The notes: generated by a model not told the origin, from the letters alone. A stretch of DNA of 64,000 nt from Flavobacteriaceae bacterium (GCA_016649715.1 JAENXC010000001.1:238557-302556), one strand, 5' to 3'. Positions 1 through 10,320 are shown, counted from the first letter of the stretch. Translations and numbers: made by a program.

Positions 1-672
1 ATTACTTTAACTGACGATTTGGATAAATTGGCGGATGCAAACATCAGCCTTTCACTTTTAGATTCTTCAATCAATATAGAAGAAAACGTGGATTATAAAA
101 TAGCCAACAACTTGGTTGAGCAACGCTATTTTGAAAACCGTCTTCAAAAGAGTAAGGCATTGCCGAGACTTTCAGCGTTTGTGAATTACGGAACTTCAGC
201 CAATAGTGAAGATTTCAGCTTTTTCAACGGCGATCAAAAATGGTATCAGTCTTCCGTTTTGGGGGTCAGTTTGAACGTCCCCATTTTTAGTAGCGGAATG
301 CGGAGTGCAGCTTCACAAAGAACCCGCATTGCTTTGGACCAAGCCAAGACAGATTTGGAACAGGCCAAACAACAGATAAAACTCGGTTTGACAAAGGCAC
401 AAAGCAATTATCAATTCGCCATTGAAAATTATGAAAACTCAAAGAAGAACCTTGAGTTGGCAGGGCGTATAGAAAATAAAAACCAAATAAAATTTACTGA
501 GGGACTTGCAACGAGTTTTGATTTGAGACTGGCACAAACGCAATTATATACTGCACAGCAACAATATTTTCAATCTATGCTACAAGTAATTAATGAAAAG
601 ACAAATCTTGAAACAGTACTCAACATTCCGAAATTGCGAATAAATTACGAAGAAATTAAAGGAAAATTTTAA
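1..672 (+). CDS. TolC-family outer membrane efflux protein, 5' end cut by window edge
   Basis: Outer-membrane channel of a tripartite efflux pump, C-terminal 223 residues only. The frame is open from base 1, so the gene begins left of the window; the in-frame TTG at 19 is not its start. The visible part alternates long amphipathic helices rich in Gln, Ala and Lys (about residues 100-200) with short beta segments, as in one TolC repeat, and contains the usual strand-turn 'LNVPIFSSG' followed by helix. A lipoprotein adaptor and an RND pump follow on the same strand with 55- and 15-bp gaps, so the three form one operon. Substrate unknown. Confidence 0.9.
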   Translation: MTLTDDLDKLADANISLSLLDSSINIEENVDYKIANNLVEQRYFENRLQKSKALPRLSAFVNYGTSANSEDFSFFNGDQKWYQSSVLGVSLNVPIFSSGMRSAASQRTRIALDQAKTDLEQAKQQIKLGLTKAQSNYQFAIENYENSKKNLELAGRIENKNQIKFTEGLATSFDLRLAQTQLYTAQQQYFQSMLQVINEKTNLETVLNIPKLRINYEEIKGKF

Positions 673-727
673 ACCCACTTCCAAACTCATCGACTCTAAA
701 CTAATCGACTCAATAAAAAATCAACTA

Positions 728-1888
728 ATGAAAAAATCACTTTTCCTATTAATCCTACTTGCTACTTTGGTTTCCTGCGGCGGCGATAACAAATCCGTCG
801 ATGCCATTATCAGTTCCAACAACATGACCGCGGTAAAAGCCAAACGCACCGAACTGAACAAACAGCAGCGCGAACTTAAGGCCGACATCGATAAGCTAAA
901 TGAATACATAGACGAGCACGAAAAAAAGGAACGCCCAGCGCTCATTACCGCTGAAGTGATAAAGGACACCGTTTTCAAACATTACGTAGAAGTGCAGGGC
1001 AATGTGGAAACCGATCAAAACGTAGTACTAAACGCTGAATATTCGGGAGTATTGACCAATGTTTATGTAAAAGAAGGCCAGCGCGTTTCAAAAGGACAGC
1101 GACTTGCAAAAATAGACGATGGCGGAATGTCCAGCCAAGTAGCTCAACAGGAGGCTCAATTGGCATTGGCCAAAACCACGTTTGAGCGACAAGAAAAACT
1201 TTGGAACCAAAAAATAGGTTCTGAAATTCAATTTCTTCAGGCTAAAACCAATTACGAAGCAGCCAAAAATGCGACTCAGCAAATGCGCTCACAGCTTGCA
1301 AAAACTGTTATCACCGCTCCATTTAGCGGCGTGGTGGATGATATTATTTCAGACCCTGGACAAGTTGTTATTCCCGGCCAAACGCCAATAATACGTTTAG
1401 TGAATTTGAGCGATATGTATGTGAAAGCTTCCATCCCCGAAACCTACCTTAGAAACATTAAAAAAGGAACGCAGGTAAAAGTAAAACTTGCTTCCATCAA
1501 TGAGGAATTCACCGGAACAGTCCGCCAAGTGAGCAACTACATCAATCCAAACAATAGAAGTTTTGATATTCAAGTTGAAATTCCAAACAAAGATGGTTTG
1601 GTAAAACCAAACCTTATCGCTACCGTAAAAGTGAACGATTACAGTGCAGAAAACGCCATCACCGTTCCCGAAAATATTTTGCAAGAAAATGCAGAGGGTG
1701 AAACAATTGCTTATTTGTATCAGCCAGTGAATGATTCCGTAGGCGTGGCAAAGCGTGTTATTATTGAAACCGGACTTTCGTACCAAAACCACACAGAAGT
1801 AAAATCGGGTCTCAAAAAAGGCGATACCATCATCAAGGAAGGTGCGAAAACCCTTCGCGACGGCCAGAAAGTAACCATCAAAAACTAA
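728..1888 (+). CDS. RND efflux periplasmic adaptor subunit (HlyD/MFP family), lipoprotein
   Basis: Membrane-fusion protein linking the inner-membrane pump to the TolC-like channel. Residues 1-17 form a lipoprotein signal ending in the lipobox LVSC (Cys17), so it is predicted to be lipid-anchored. A coiled-coil stretch at about 35-70 precedes the core; a biotinyl-lipoyl-like half (NVYVKEGQRVSKGQRLAKID) is followed by an alpha-hairpin and the second half (VITAPFSGVVDDI), then beta-barrel and membrane-proximal domains. Length 386 aa is usual for the family. It lies between the channel and the pump gene, with 15 bp to the latter. Confidence 0.93.
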   Translation: MKKSLFLLILLATLVSCGGDNKSVDAIISSNNMTAVKAKRTELNKQQRELKADIDKLNEYIDEHEKKERPALITAEVIKDTVFKHYVEVQGNVETDQNVVLNAEYSGVLTNVYVKEGQRVSKGQRLAKIDDGGMSSQVAQQEAQLALAKTTFERQEKLWNQKIGSEIQFLQAKTNYEAAKNATQQMRSQLAKTVITAPFSGVVDDIISDPGQVVIPGQTPIIRLVNLSDMYVKASIPETYLRNIKKGTQVKVKLASINEEFTGTVRQVSNYINPNNRSFDIQVEIPNKDGLVKPNLIATVKVNDYSAENAITVPENILQENAEGETIAYLYQPVNDSVGVAKRVIIETGLSYQNHTEVKSGLKKGDTIIKEGAKTLRDGQKVTIKN

Positions 1889-1903
1889 GAAACACTTTGC
1901 ACC

Positions 1904-4900
1904 ATGAGCAAAAATCCGTATAAAGAATTTAGTATTTCGTCTTGGGCCATAGACAACAAAATGACGGTCTATGTAATTATGGCCATCATTCTGTTTCTGG
2001 GGGCTTTCGCCTATTACAGTATGCCGCGCGAAGCATTTCCAGAAATCATTGAAACTAAAATCTATGTAAGCTCCGTAAATCCTGGAAACTCTGCTGAAGA
2101 CGTTGAAAAATTTATCACTGAACCTTTGGAAGAGGAGTTTAAGAACGTGGCGGGAGTAAAGGAAATTACCTCCACAACGCTTCAGGATTACTCCATTATT
2201 ATTGTTGAATTTGAAGAAAACGTTGAAATACCGGTTGCGAAACAATTGGTTAAAGACAAAGTAGATCAAGTAAAAGCTGAAACCACCTGGCCCACGCTGA
2301 CCAATGGCGGAAAAGTAGAGCCAAACGTTTTTGACCTTAATTTTTCGGAGGAATTTCCCATCCTCAACATAAACCTCACGGGCGATTATCCCGTACAACA
2401 ATTGAAGGATTACGCCAAATATCTTCAGGATAAAATAGAACTCCTTCCACAGATAAAAGAAGCCACTATCCGCGGCGCCGAAGACAAGGAAGTGGAAATT
2501 GCGGTGGATATTTATAAAATGACCGCTTCGCAGGTGAGTTTTGACAATATTATCAATGCAGTAAAAGGGGAAAACAACACCATTTCAGGTGGAAATATCA
2601 TTACAAACGGCGTTCAAAAAAACATCAGAATTACCGGTGAATTTAAAGACCCAAAAGAACTGGAAAACGTTGTTGTAAAAAAAGACGACGGTATTATTTT
2701 CCTTAAAGACATTGCCGAAGTAAAATTTAAGGAAAAAGATGCCACAACTTATGCTCGTGAATACGGCAAGCCAGTGGTAATGCTCGATATAAAAAAACGC
2801 GCCGGAAAAAACATGATCGAGGCCGTGGAACAGATCAAAAAAATAATCACTGAAGAACAGGAAAGCTACCTTCCTAAAAGTTTACACATTAGTTTAACAA
2901 ACGACCAGTCCATAAAAACCGAAAACCAAGTAAACGATTTGGTGAATAACATCATCTTCGGGGTTATTTTGGTAGTACTCGTTTTGATGTTTTTCTTAGG
3001 ATTTAGAAATGCCTTATTTGTAGGTTTTGCCATTCCACTTTCTATGTTGATGTCGCTCTTTATCCTGTCGTCAATGGGCTTTACGCTAAACACCATGGTG
3101 CTCTTTGGACTCGTTATGGGCCTTGGAATGTTGGTGGACAACGGAATTGTGGTGGTAGAGAACGTGTATAGTTTGATGAGCGAAGGCATGCCCCCACGAA
3201 AAGCCGCAAAACAAGGGATGGGCGAGATTGCTTGGCCCATCATTGCTTCAACAGCAACCACGTTAGCGGCGTTTTTCCCGCTGGGGCTGTGGCCCGGAAC
3301 CATTGGTAAGTTTATGATTTATTTCCCAATTACACTTTCGGTGGTGCTTTCGTCATCGCTCTTTGTGGCACTGATTATCAACGCCATGCTTACTTCAGAA
3401 TTTATGAAAACCGAAGAGGAACCGATGACGAAAAAGAAACTCATCCGCTGGAGTATGATTCTGCTGGGCGTAGGTATTCTGCTTCTAATTGCAGGTTTCG
3501 CGATGGATGTGGCTGCTTTCCGTGGTTTTGGAAACTTGGCCATTCTTACCGCAATTATGCTGTGGGTTTACAAATATTTCTTGGCTGGTGCTGTGGATTA
3601 TTTTCAATACAAATCGCTTAAAAAACTGGAGAATTTCTACGAAAAGGTTTTAAAATACGCTTTGCGCGGAAGAAAGGCTTATGTGTTTTTCTTCGGAACG
3701 ATTCTGCTTTTGATTATGTCTTTTGTTTTGGTAGGAATTGTACAGCCAAAAGTGCTCTTCTTCCCCGAAAATGAGCCCAACCAGATTATCACTTACATAG
3801 AATATCCACAGGGAACCGACATTGAAAAGACCAACGAACTTACCGAAAAGGTGGAAAAACGCGTTTTTGGTGCCATTGAAAAATACAACGACAATGGCTA
3901 CAATTATATGGTGGAGTCTGCCATTTCACAAGTGGGCCAAGGTGCCGGAAACCCGCAGACCGATGGTGGTCAGAGCAATGAAATGCCGCAAAAAGGGAAG
4001 ATAACCCTGTCCATGCGCGATTTCCAATTGCGCCGCGGGGTGAAAAGCAGTACCGTGCTGGAAGAAGTACGCGATGCAGTAAAAGGTTTCCCCGGCGCTT
4101 CCATTATTGTTGAAAAAGATGCTGCCGGTCCGCCGGTGGGTTACCCTATCAACATAGAACTTATTGGTGAAAATTATGAAGAAATGCTTCGCCAAGCCGA
4201 AAACCTACGCTCCTATATTGAAGGACTGGGCATCAGCGGTATCGAAGAATTGAAGATAGACGTTAACAAAAGCAAACCTGAAATGGACGTGACCGTGGAC
4301 CGTGAAAAAGCCGGGCAGCTGGGTATTTCCACAGGGCAGATTGGACAAACCTTGCGCCGTGCTATTTTTGGGGAAGAAGCTTCCACCTATAAAGAAGGCG
4401 ATGATGATTACCAAATAAACGTTCGCCTTGCAGAAAAATACCGCTATGATGAAAGCGCGCTCTTCAACCAGCCCATAACTTTTAGGAACAATGAGGGGAA
4501 AATAGTGCAAGTGCCCATTTCCGCAATGGTTACGAAGAAGAACACGGCTTCCTTCAGTTCCATTAAAAGGAAAGATTTAAAGCGGACCATCACCGTTTAC
4601 TCAAACGTGATTGGCGGCTACAACCCTACCGAAATTGTAAACGACCTAAAAACCGAACTTCAGAATTACGAACTGCCAAAGGATATAAATCTTGCATTTA
4701 CGGGCGAACAGGAAGAACAGGCAGATAATATGGGCTTCCTTTTGTTGGCACTGTTTTATGCCCTGGGCGGTATTTTGCTAATTTTGGTGGCGCAGTTCAA
4801 CTCGCTTTCAAAACCTATGATTATTTTAACTTCGGTGGTGCTCAGTTTGGCGGGTGTGTTCCTCGGACTGGTAATTTTCCACATGGATTTCGTTATCATT

Positions 4901-5401
4901 ATGACGATGATGGGGATCATTTCCCTTGCCGGAATTGTGGTGAACAACGCTATTGTTCTGATAGATTACACCCAGATTCTGATAGATAGAAAAATGCAGG
5001 AACTGGAAATGGACGATGACGATTTGCTCACCAAACGCCAGTATTTCGATTTGATAGTTGCTGGCGGAAAGTCGCGTTTGCGTCCTGTTTTGTTAACTGC
5101 TATCACAACTGTTTTAGGCCTTATCCCGCTGGCGATTGGTTTCAACATAGATTTCTTTGGGCTGTTTACAGATTACGACCCACACATATACATTGGCGGC
5201 GACAACGTGATTTTCTGGGGACCGCTGGCATGGACCGTAATTTTCGGCTTGACCTTTGCCACTTTCCTAACTTTGATTGTGGTTCCTGTGATGTTCTATT
5301 TGGTGAACCGCGCTAAAATTAAATTCAGAAAAAAACGCAGGATGAAAGAGATTAAAAAGTTGAAGGCGAAGGAGGCAATGAAGAATGGGCGTATTGCTTA
5401 A
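1904..5401 (+). CDS. RND family efflux transporter permease (HAE-1/AcrB-like), 1165 aa
   Basis: Proton-driven inner-membrane pump. Order seen: TM1 near residues 18-38, first porter domain, TM2-TM6 (TM4 holds GMLVDNGIVVVENV, where the AcrB Asp pair is Asp-Asn), TM7, second porter domain, and TM8-TM12 (TM10 IVVNNAIVLID, Asn at the AcrB Lys940 position). This D-N / N arrangement is found in many HAE-1 pumps. Unusual: about 100 extra residues between TM6 and TM7 (roughly 505-590) carry two additional hydrophobic segments, giving a likely 14-TM protein, and about 25 residues are inserted before TM12. It is longer than the usual ~1040 aa. Last gene of the operon; a strong terminator follows. Confidence 0.94.
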   Translation: MSKNPYKEFSISSWAIDNKMTVYVIMAIILFLGAFAYYSMPREAFPEIIETKIYVSSVNPGNSAEDVEKFITEPLEEEFKNVAGVKEITSTTLQDYSIIIVEFEENVEIPVAKQLVKDKVDQVKAETTWPTLTNGGKVEPNVFDLNFSEEFPILNINLTGDYPVQQLKDYAKYLQDKIELLPQIKEATIRGAEDKEVEIAVDIYKMTASQVSFDNIINAVKGENNTISGGNIITNGVQKNIRITGEFKDPKELENVVVKKDDGIIFLKDIAEVKFKEKDATTYAREYGKPVVMLDIKKRAGKNMIEAVEQIKKIITEEQESYLPKSLHISLTNDQSIKTENQVNDLVNNIIFGVILVVLVLMFFLGFRNALFVGFAIPLSMLMSLFILSSMGFTLNTMVLFGLVMGLGMLVDNGIVVVENVYSLMSEGMPPRKAAKQGMGEIAWPIIASTATTLAAFFPLGLWPGTIGKFMIYFPITLSVVLSSSLFVALIINAMLTSEFMKTEEEPMTKKKLIRWSMILLGVGILLLIAGFAMDVAAFRGFGNLAILTAIMLWVYKYFLAGAVDYFQYKSLKKLENFYEKVLKYALRGRKAYVFFFGTILLLIMSFVLVGIVQPKVLFFPENEPNQIITYIEYPQGTDIEKTNELTEKVEKRVFGAIEKYNDNGYNYMVESAISQVGQGAGNPQTDGGQSNEMPQKGKITLSMRDFQLRRGVKSSTVLEEVRDAVKGFPGASIIVEKDAAGPPVGYPINIELIGENYEEMLRQAENLRSYIEGLGISGIEELKIDVNKSKPEMDVTVDREKAGQLGISTGQIGQTLRRAIFGEEASTYKEGDDDYQINVRLAEKYRYDESALFNQPITFRNNEGKIVQVPISAMVTKKNTASFSSIKRKDLKRTITVYSNVIGGYNPTEIVNDLKTELQNYELPKDINLAFTGEQEEQADNMGFLLLALFYALGGILLILVAQFNSLSKPMIILTSVVLSLAGVFLGLVIFHMDFVIIMTMMGIISLAGIVVNNAIVLIDYTQILIDRKMQELEMDDDDLLTKRQYFDLIVAGGKSRLRPVLLTAITTVLGLIPLAIGFNIDFFGLFTDYDPHIYIGGDNVIFWGPLAWTVIFGLTFATFLTLIVVPVMFYLVNRAKIKFRKKRRMKEIKKLKAKEAMKNGRIA

Positions 5402-5420
5402 GTAAAAAATAAGTTCTCTT

Positions 5421-5463
5421 AAAAAATCCCTTTGAAGCAAAACTGCACAAAGGGATTTTTTTT
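5421..5463 (+). terminator. Intrinsic terminator of the efflux operon
   Basis: Inverted repeat AAATCCCTTTG / CAAAGGGATTT around a 13-nt loop, followed by eight T residues, 20 bp after the pump stop codon. Confidence 0.9.
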
Positions 5464-5487
5464 GTACTTTGTAGTAAAGTTTTAAAA

Positions 5488-6207
5488 ATGAAACTACTAT
5501 ACCTCTTACTCGCCATCCTCACTTTTCAAACTGGTTTTGCCCAAGACCCACAGCTTTTTGAGAATACTTGGTACTTGCATAATTTAGTTATTAGTGGGCA
5601 AAACCATATTCCACCAAACAATTCAGAGGTGCCATTTGTACCCTTATATTTTTTCGAAAATGCTAATGACGATTTTTTGACATACGTCTGTAATAATTTT
5701 GCCGGAAAACTTGCTTATCAAAGCAATGAAAGTTTTACGATTCAAGAATACTCGTTAATGTTACTTTTTTACAATCTCGAAGAGAATACAACATTTGAAG
5801 GTAAATATTTAAGTTTTTTTTTCGATGCTACAACACAAGAAACTTATACAGAGCCTTTTCAGTACAATATAATTGTTAATGGTAGTGAAAAGACATTAAC
5901 AATAGAAAATGTCAATGGCGACCAAGCAATCTATGGTAATCAAATACTTTCTAACGAGAATGTGGAAACTTCACATTTTTTTATCCATCCTAATCCAGTA
6001 AAGGATAAATTGGTTTTGTCCTCAAACGAAACAAACAGTTTAAAACTTAAAATCTTCAACATAACAGGCAAACTTTTAAGCACCCAAACTGTGGAGCCTG
6101 AAAAACAAACTTCAATAGATGTTTCAAATTTCACAAACGGTATTTATTTTCTAAATATTGAAAATGAAAACGGTAAGGCAGAAGTGAAAAAATTCATAAA
6201 AGAATAG
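5488..6207 (+). CDS. Secreted protein with T9SS type A sorting domain
   Basis: 239 aa. Residues 1-19 are a Sec signal peptide (MKLLYLLLAILTFQTGFAQ). The middle (20-150) has no family I recognise and looks like a beta-rich domain. The last ~80 residues are a Por-secretion (type A) C-terminal domain: FFIHPNPVKDKLVLSS, then KLKIFNITGKLLST and FTNGIYFLNIENENGKAEVKKFIKE. This marks the protein for export through the type IX system and surface attachment or release. Single gene between two terminators. Function unknown. Confidence 0.88.
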   Translation: MKLLYLLLAILTFQTGFAQDPQLFENTWYLHNLVISGQNHIPPNNSEVPFVPLYFFENANDDFLTYVCNNFAGKLAYQSNESFTIQEYSLMLLFYNLEENTTFEGKYLSFFFDATTQETYTEPFQYNIIVNGSEKTLTIENVNGDQAIYGNQILSNENVETSHFFIHPNPVKDKLVLSSNETNSLKLKIFNITGKLLSTQTVEPEKQTSIDVSNFTNGIYFLNIENENGKAEVKKFIKE

Positions 6208-6237
6208 TGCTATCAAAGTGATGTGCAAAGTTTATTG

Positions 6238-6276
6238 ACCTGCAAAATTTCGGAAATCTTGCAGGTTCTTCTTTTT
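6238..6276 (+). terminator. Intrinsic terminator
   Basis: ACCTGCAA / TTGCAGGT stem with a 13-nt loop followed by a T-rich tract, downstream of the T9SS cargo gene. Confidence 0.8.
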
Positions 6277-6355
6277 AATACATTCATGAATTCGTGGCAG
6301 CTCTTCCTCCAAATAATAATTCCTTCAAAACCACAACAATTCATTTAATACTTGT

Positions 6356-6363
6356 TAAATTTG
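6356..6363 (+). promoter_or_regulatory. -7 element of the aspS promoter
   Basis: TAAATTTG, an exact match to the Bacteroidota -7 consensus TAnnTTTG, 25 bp before the aspS start. No clear TTTG -33 element at the usual 19-21 bp spacing. Confidence 0.55.
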
Positions 6364-6388
6364 CTCCCTCAATTTTTTTCAGAATAAA

Positions 6389-8155
6389 ATGTACAGAACG
6401 CACAACAACGGCCAACTTCGCGCCGTAGATATCAATAAAGAAGTAACCCTTGCAGGCTGGGTACAGAAAACCCGCGACAAAGGTTTTATGGTCTGGGTGG
6501 ACCTTCGCGACCGCTACGGCATCACCCAACTTATTTTTGACGAAGAGAGAACTTCCAAGGAAGTAATTGAAAAAGCCACCAAACTTGGTCGTGAGTTCGT
6601 AATCCAAGTAAAAGGAACCGTAATTGAGCGCGTATCCAAAAATCCAAACATGCCAACAGGCGATATTGAGATTTTGGTTTCTGAACTGAACATTCTCAAC
6701 GAATCCCTAACCCCACCCTTCACCATAGAAGACGAAACTGACGGTGGCGAGGATTTGCGAATGAAATACCGTTATTTAGATATCCGCAGAAAACCCGTTC
6801 GTGAAAATCTTATTTTTCGCTCAAAGGTTGCAATGGCGGTTCGCAATTATCTTTCAAAAGAAGGATTTATTGAAGTAGAAACTCCTTATTTAATAAAATC
6901 TACTCCCGAAGGCGCGCGCGATTTCGTGGTTCCTTCCCGAATGAACGCCGGCCAGTTTTACGCCCTTCCCCAGAGTCCGCAAACCTTTAAGCAATTGCTG
7001 ATGGTTGGCGGATTGGACAAATATTTTCAAATAGTAAAATGCTTCCGCGATGAAGATTTGCGGGCAGACCGCCAGCCGGAATTCACACAAATAGACTGCG
7101 AAATGGCTTTTGTGGAACAGGAAGATATTCTGAATGCTTTTGAAGGTTTGACAAAACATTTGCTGAAAGAAATAAACGGCATTGTCCCGAGTAATTCGGG
7201 ATCCAAATTTCCAAGAATGACTTACGATGAAGCCATGGAAAAATACGGAAACGACAAACCAGATATTCGCTTCGGAATGGAGTTTGGCGAGTTAAATGCT
7301 GTTGCACAAAACAAAGACTTCGGCATTTTTAATCAAGCAGAATTAGTGGTCGGAATAGCAGTTCCCGGCGGAAATGCTTTCACAAGAAAAGAAATTGACA
7401 ATCTAATAGATTGGTTAAAACGACCACAAATAGACGCTTTAGGAATGGTTTACGTTCGTTGTAACGAGGATGGAACCTATAAATCTTCCGTAGATAAATT
7501 TTACGATCAAGAAGATTTTGCAAAATGGGCGGAAATTACTGGCGCAAAAACCGGTGATTTAATCTGCGTACTTTCCGGAGCAAAAAACAAAGCGAGAACA
7601 CAGTTGAGCGCTTTGCGAATGCATTTGGCAGAACAACTCGGTTTAAGAAAAAATGACGAATTCGCTCCACTTTGGGTTATAGATTTCCCGCTTTTGGAAT
7701 GGGACGAGGAAACAAACCGCTACCACGCCATGCACCACCCTTTCACTTCTCCAAAACCTGGACAGCTTGAACTTTTGGCCACCAATCCAGGCGAAGTAAA
7801 AGCCAACGCTTACGATTTGGTCTTAAACGGAAACGAAATAGGCGGTGGTTCCATAAGAATTCACGATAAAAAAACACAGGCGTTGATGTTTGACTATTTA
7901 GGCTTCACGCCCGAAGAAGCAAAAGCGCAGTTCGGCTTTTTGATGGACGCCTTTCAATACGGCGCGCCACCACACGGCGGCATCGCTTTTGGTTTGGATA
8001 GATTGGTTGCCATTCTTGGCGGTCAGGAAACCATCCGCGATTTTATAGCGTTCCCAAAAAACAATTCGGGCCGCGATGTGATGATAGATGCCCCTGCACC
8101 AATTGATATGAAGCAATTGGATGAACTTCATTTAAAGGTTGAAATAAAAAAATAG
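6389..8155 (+). CDS. aspS: Aspartate--tRNA ligase
   Basis: Class II aminoacyl-tRNA synthetase that charges tRNA-Asp. 588 aa, the usual size of bacterial AspRS. N-terminal OB-fold anticodon-binding domain (about 1-105, [23 protein letters not shown]), class II motif 2 ([18 protein letters not shown]), the GAD-type insertion in the middle, and motif 3 ([15 protein letters not shown]) near residue 535. The ATG start directly precedes the conserved N terminus [10 protein letters not shown]. Transcribed alone from a perfect -7 element and closed by a 33-nt palindrome followed by TTTATTT. Confidence 0.97.
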   Translation: MYRTHNNGQLRAVDINKEVTLAGWVQKTRDKGFMVWVDLRDRYGITQLIFDEERTSKEVIEKATKLGREFVIQVKGTVIERVSKNPNMPTGDIEILVSELNILNESLTPPFTIEDETDGGEDLRMKYRYLDIRRKPVRENLIFRSKVAMAVRNYLSKEGFIEVETPYLIKSTPEGARDFVVPSRMNAGQFYALPQSPQTFKQLLMVGGLDKYFQIVKCFRDEDLRADRQPEFTQIDCEMAFVEQEDILNAFEGLTKHLLKEINGIVPSNSGSKFPRMTYDEAMEKYGNDKPDIRFGMEFGELNAVAQNKDFGIFNQAELVVGIAVPGGNAFTRKEIDNLIDWLKRPQIDALGMVYVRCNEDGTYKSSVDKFYDQEDFAKWAEITGAKTGDLICVLSGAKNKARTQLSALRMHLAEQLGLRKNDEFAPLWVIDFPLLEWDEETNRYHAMHHPFTSPKPGQLELLATNPGEVKANAYDLVLNGNEIGGGSIRIHDKKTQALMFDYLGFTPEEAKAQFGFLMDAFQYGAPPHGGIAFGLDRLVAILGGQETIRDFIAFPKNNSGRDVMIDAPAPIDMKQLDELHLKVEIKK

Positions 8156-8164
8156 ACTCCACCC

Positions 8165-8197
8165 AGACCCCAAAGGTTTTCAAAACCTTTGGGGTCT
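8165..8197 (+). repeat. 33-nt perfect palindrome, also the likely aspS terminator
   Basis: Two 16-nt arms (AGACCCCAAAGGTTTT and its complement) around one C, followed by TTATTT. Same architecture as the elements at 10025 and 43102, so it is probably a dispersed palindrome serving as a terminator. Confidence 0.75.
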
Positions 8198-8210
8198 TTA
8201 TTTAAGGTTA

Positions 8211-10007
8211 ATGTCACAACAAAAAAAAACCATACTAACCCGCTTCCTTATCTGGAGGATAAAGCACGTCTCGCATAAACAGTTCGTGTTTATCATGAGC
8301 ATTGTGGTTGGCCTTCTGGCAGGAATGGGTGCGGTGGTTTTAAAAAACCTTACCCACCTCATTCAGCATCTTTTAGAAGGAAAACTTATTGCAGATTACC
8401 ACACTGCTTTCTATTTTATTTTCCCCATCATTGGGCTTACATTGGCTTTCTTGGCGATGCGCTATGTAATCCGAAACAAAGTGAGCCACGGAATTCCCTC
8501 AACACTTTATGCCATTTCAAAACGAAAAGGATTTATGCGCCCTTTTCAAATGTTCGGCAGTCTTATTACCGCACCAATCACCGTTGGTTTTGGAGGTTCG
8601 GTTGGGCTTGAGGGCCCGACGGTTGCAACGGGGGCAGCAATAAGTTCCAATCTCTCGCGACTTTTTCATTTGAACCAGTCCACCCGAACTTTGCTAATTG
8701 GCTGTGCAGGCGCCGGCGCAATGTCTGCTATTTTTAAAGCACCCATCGCCGCCATTATTTTTGCGGTGGAAGTGTTCAGCTTGGACCTTACTTTGGCTTC
8801 GATGGTGCCTTTGCTTTTGGCATCGGTTTCGGCTATTACCACTTCCTACTTTTTCTTGGGAACGGATATTTTGCTTCCCTTCAAAATCACAGATAAATTT
8901 GTGATCAACGACATTCCATTCTATATTCTATTAGGACTTGTTGCATCTATGGTCTCCATCTATTACACAAAGATGTATTCCAATATCCAAGATTTCTTTG
9001 AAAAAATTGGAAGCCCAATTAAACGATTATTGATTGGCGGTATTGGCCTGGGGATTATGATTTATTTTATTCCACCCCTTTATGGCGAAGGGTATGACGT
9101 GATAAACAATTTGGTGCAAGGAAACCCTAAAGCTGCGTTGGAAAACAATTTTTTCAATTTGGACCTATCCAGTATTTGGGTGGTTATCTTATTGTTGGCT
9201 GGACTTGTGGTTTTTAAGATAATAGCCAGTGCGCTCACTTTTGGCGCAGGCGGTGTGGGCGGTATTTTTGCACCTACACTATTTATGGGAAGCATTATGG
9301 GGAACTGTTTTGCTAAAATTCTGAATAATATCGGTTTTCTGGACAACCCGGTTTCAGAAAGTAATTTCACGTTGGTAGGAATGACCGGACTGATGGCTGG
9401 CGTGCTCCACGCCCCGTTGACCGCGATTTTCTTGATTGCTGAAGTTACGGGCGGATATGAACTTTTTATACCCTTGATGGTTACCGCAGCTATTTCGTTT
9501 TCGCTCACCAAATATTTCATTCCCCACTCCGTTTACACTATGGAACTGGGCAGAAAAGGAGACCTTATCACCCACAACAAAGATCACGCAGTGCTCACTT
9601 TAATGGATATTACAACCGTAATTGAACGAGATTTCATCCATATTTACCCTGAAATGAATTTAGGCGAAATGGTGCATGAGGCCGTAGTAAAATCGAAACG
9701 AAATCTTTTCCCTGTGCTGAACAAAGAAACAAATACTTTGGAAGGAATCATTCTTTTGGACGATCTTCGACCTGTAATGTTCGATCAAAATTTATATGAA
9801 GAAGTAAAAGCCAGTGAGCTAATGCACAGTCCACCAGGATTCATTGACCTGAACGAGGATAAAATGACCGATGTGATGAAAAAATTTCAGGACACGGGCG
9901 CTTGGAATCTTCCAGTAATCAACAATGGGGAATATTACGGCTTTGTTTCAAAATCGAAATTACTGACCGCTTACCGAAGAAAATTGATTGATTTTTCTGA
10001 AAAATAA
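8211..10007 (+). CDS. ClC-family chloride channel/antiporter with C-terminal CBS domains
   Basis: Integral membrane voltage-gated-type ClC protein, 598 aa. About 10-12 hydrophobic segments occupy residues 25-430 and include the ClC selectivity motifs: GSVGLEGPT (GxxGxEGP type) near 130 and GAGGVGGIFAPTLFMG (GxFxP) near 350. A cytoplasmic region from about 465 contains two CBS domains (IHIYPEMNLGEMV... and MHSPPGFIDLNEDKMTDVM...), which may bind nucleotides and regulate gating. Cl-/H+ exchange or Cl- conductance is inferred from the family. Starts 13 bp after the palindrome downstream of aspS. Confidence 0.93.
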   Translation: MSQQKKTILTRFLIWRIKHVSHKQFVFIMSIVVGLLAGMGAVVLKNLTHLIQHLLEGKLIADYHTAFYFIFPIIGLTLAFLAMRYVIRNKVSHGIPSTLYAISKRKGFMRPFQMFGSLITAPITVGFGGSVGLEGPTVATGAAISSNLSRLFHLNQSTRTLLIGCAGAGAMSAIFKAPIAAIIFAVEVFSLDLTLASMVPLLLASVSAITTSYFFLGTDILLPFKITDKFVINDIPFYILLGLVASMVSIYYTKMYSNIQDFFEKIGSPIKRLLIGGIGLGIMIYFIPPLYGEGYDVINNLVQGNPKAALENNFFNLDLSSIWVVILLLAGLVVFKIIASALTFGAGGVGGIFAPTLFMGSIMGNCFAKILNNIGFLDNPVSESNFTLVGMTGLMAGVLHAPLTAIFLIAEVTGGYELFIPLMVTAAISFSLTKYFIPHSVYTMELGRKGDLITHNKDHAVLTLMDITTVIERDFIHIYPEMNLGEMVHEAVVKSKRNLFPVLNKETNTLEGIILLDDLRPVMFDQNLYEEVKASELMHSPPGFIDLNEDKMTDVMKKFQDTGAWNLPVINNGEYYGFVSKSKLLTAYRRKLIDFSEK

Positions 10008-10024
10008 GTTGAAGACTCCCAATA

Positions 10025-10057
10025 AAACCTCATAGGACTTTGAGACCTTTGAGGTTT
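10025..10057 (+). repeat. 33-nt imperfect palindrome (second copy of the family)
   Basis: AAACCTCATAGGACTT, one T, then GAGACCTTTGAGGTTT: 13 of 16 pairs match. Located just after the ClC gene; resembles the elements at 8165 and 43102. Confidence 0.65.
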
Positions 10058-10074
10058 GGATTAAATTTACACAA

Positions 10075-10320
10075 ATGAAATATTTTCTTACCATATTGTT
10101 TATTTCAGTACTCATAAGTTTGGGTATTGGTTTTTATATAAAATCCGAAGACGAAGCCACCGGGAATTTAATCATTGGCCTTACGTTAATGGCTGGATTT
10201 TTTGTATTGATGCCCCTTTTCATCTATCACCGTTGGAAAAACCGGAGCGTAAAAGACTATATGCTCACCAAGGAAAACATTGAAAAAATGCAGGATTACC
10301 AAAAAGATAAAAAGATTTAG
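10075..10320 (+). CDS. Small two-TM membrane protein, function unknown
   Basis: 81 aa. Two hydrophobic segments (about 3-21 and 31-51, the second LIIGLTLMAGFFVLMPLFIY) are followed by a charged tail (KENIEKMQDYQKDKKI). No family recognised, though small proteins of this shape are frequent in Flavobacteriaceae. It follows the ClC gene by 67 bp on the same strand with a palindrome between, so co-transcription is uncertain. Confidence 0.7.
   Translation: MKYFLTILFISVLISLGIGFYIKSEDEATGNLIIGLTLMAGFFVLMPLFIYHRWKNRSVKDYMLTKENIEKMQDYQKDKKI

Noticed and set aside
1397..2401. 334-codon open frame on the minus strand across the adaptor-pump junction
   Set aside because: Antisense to two certain genes, rich in Phe, Cys and Arg, spans their junction; a codon-bias shadow.
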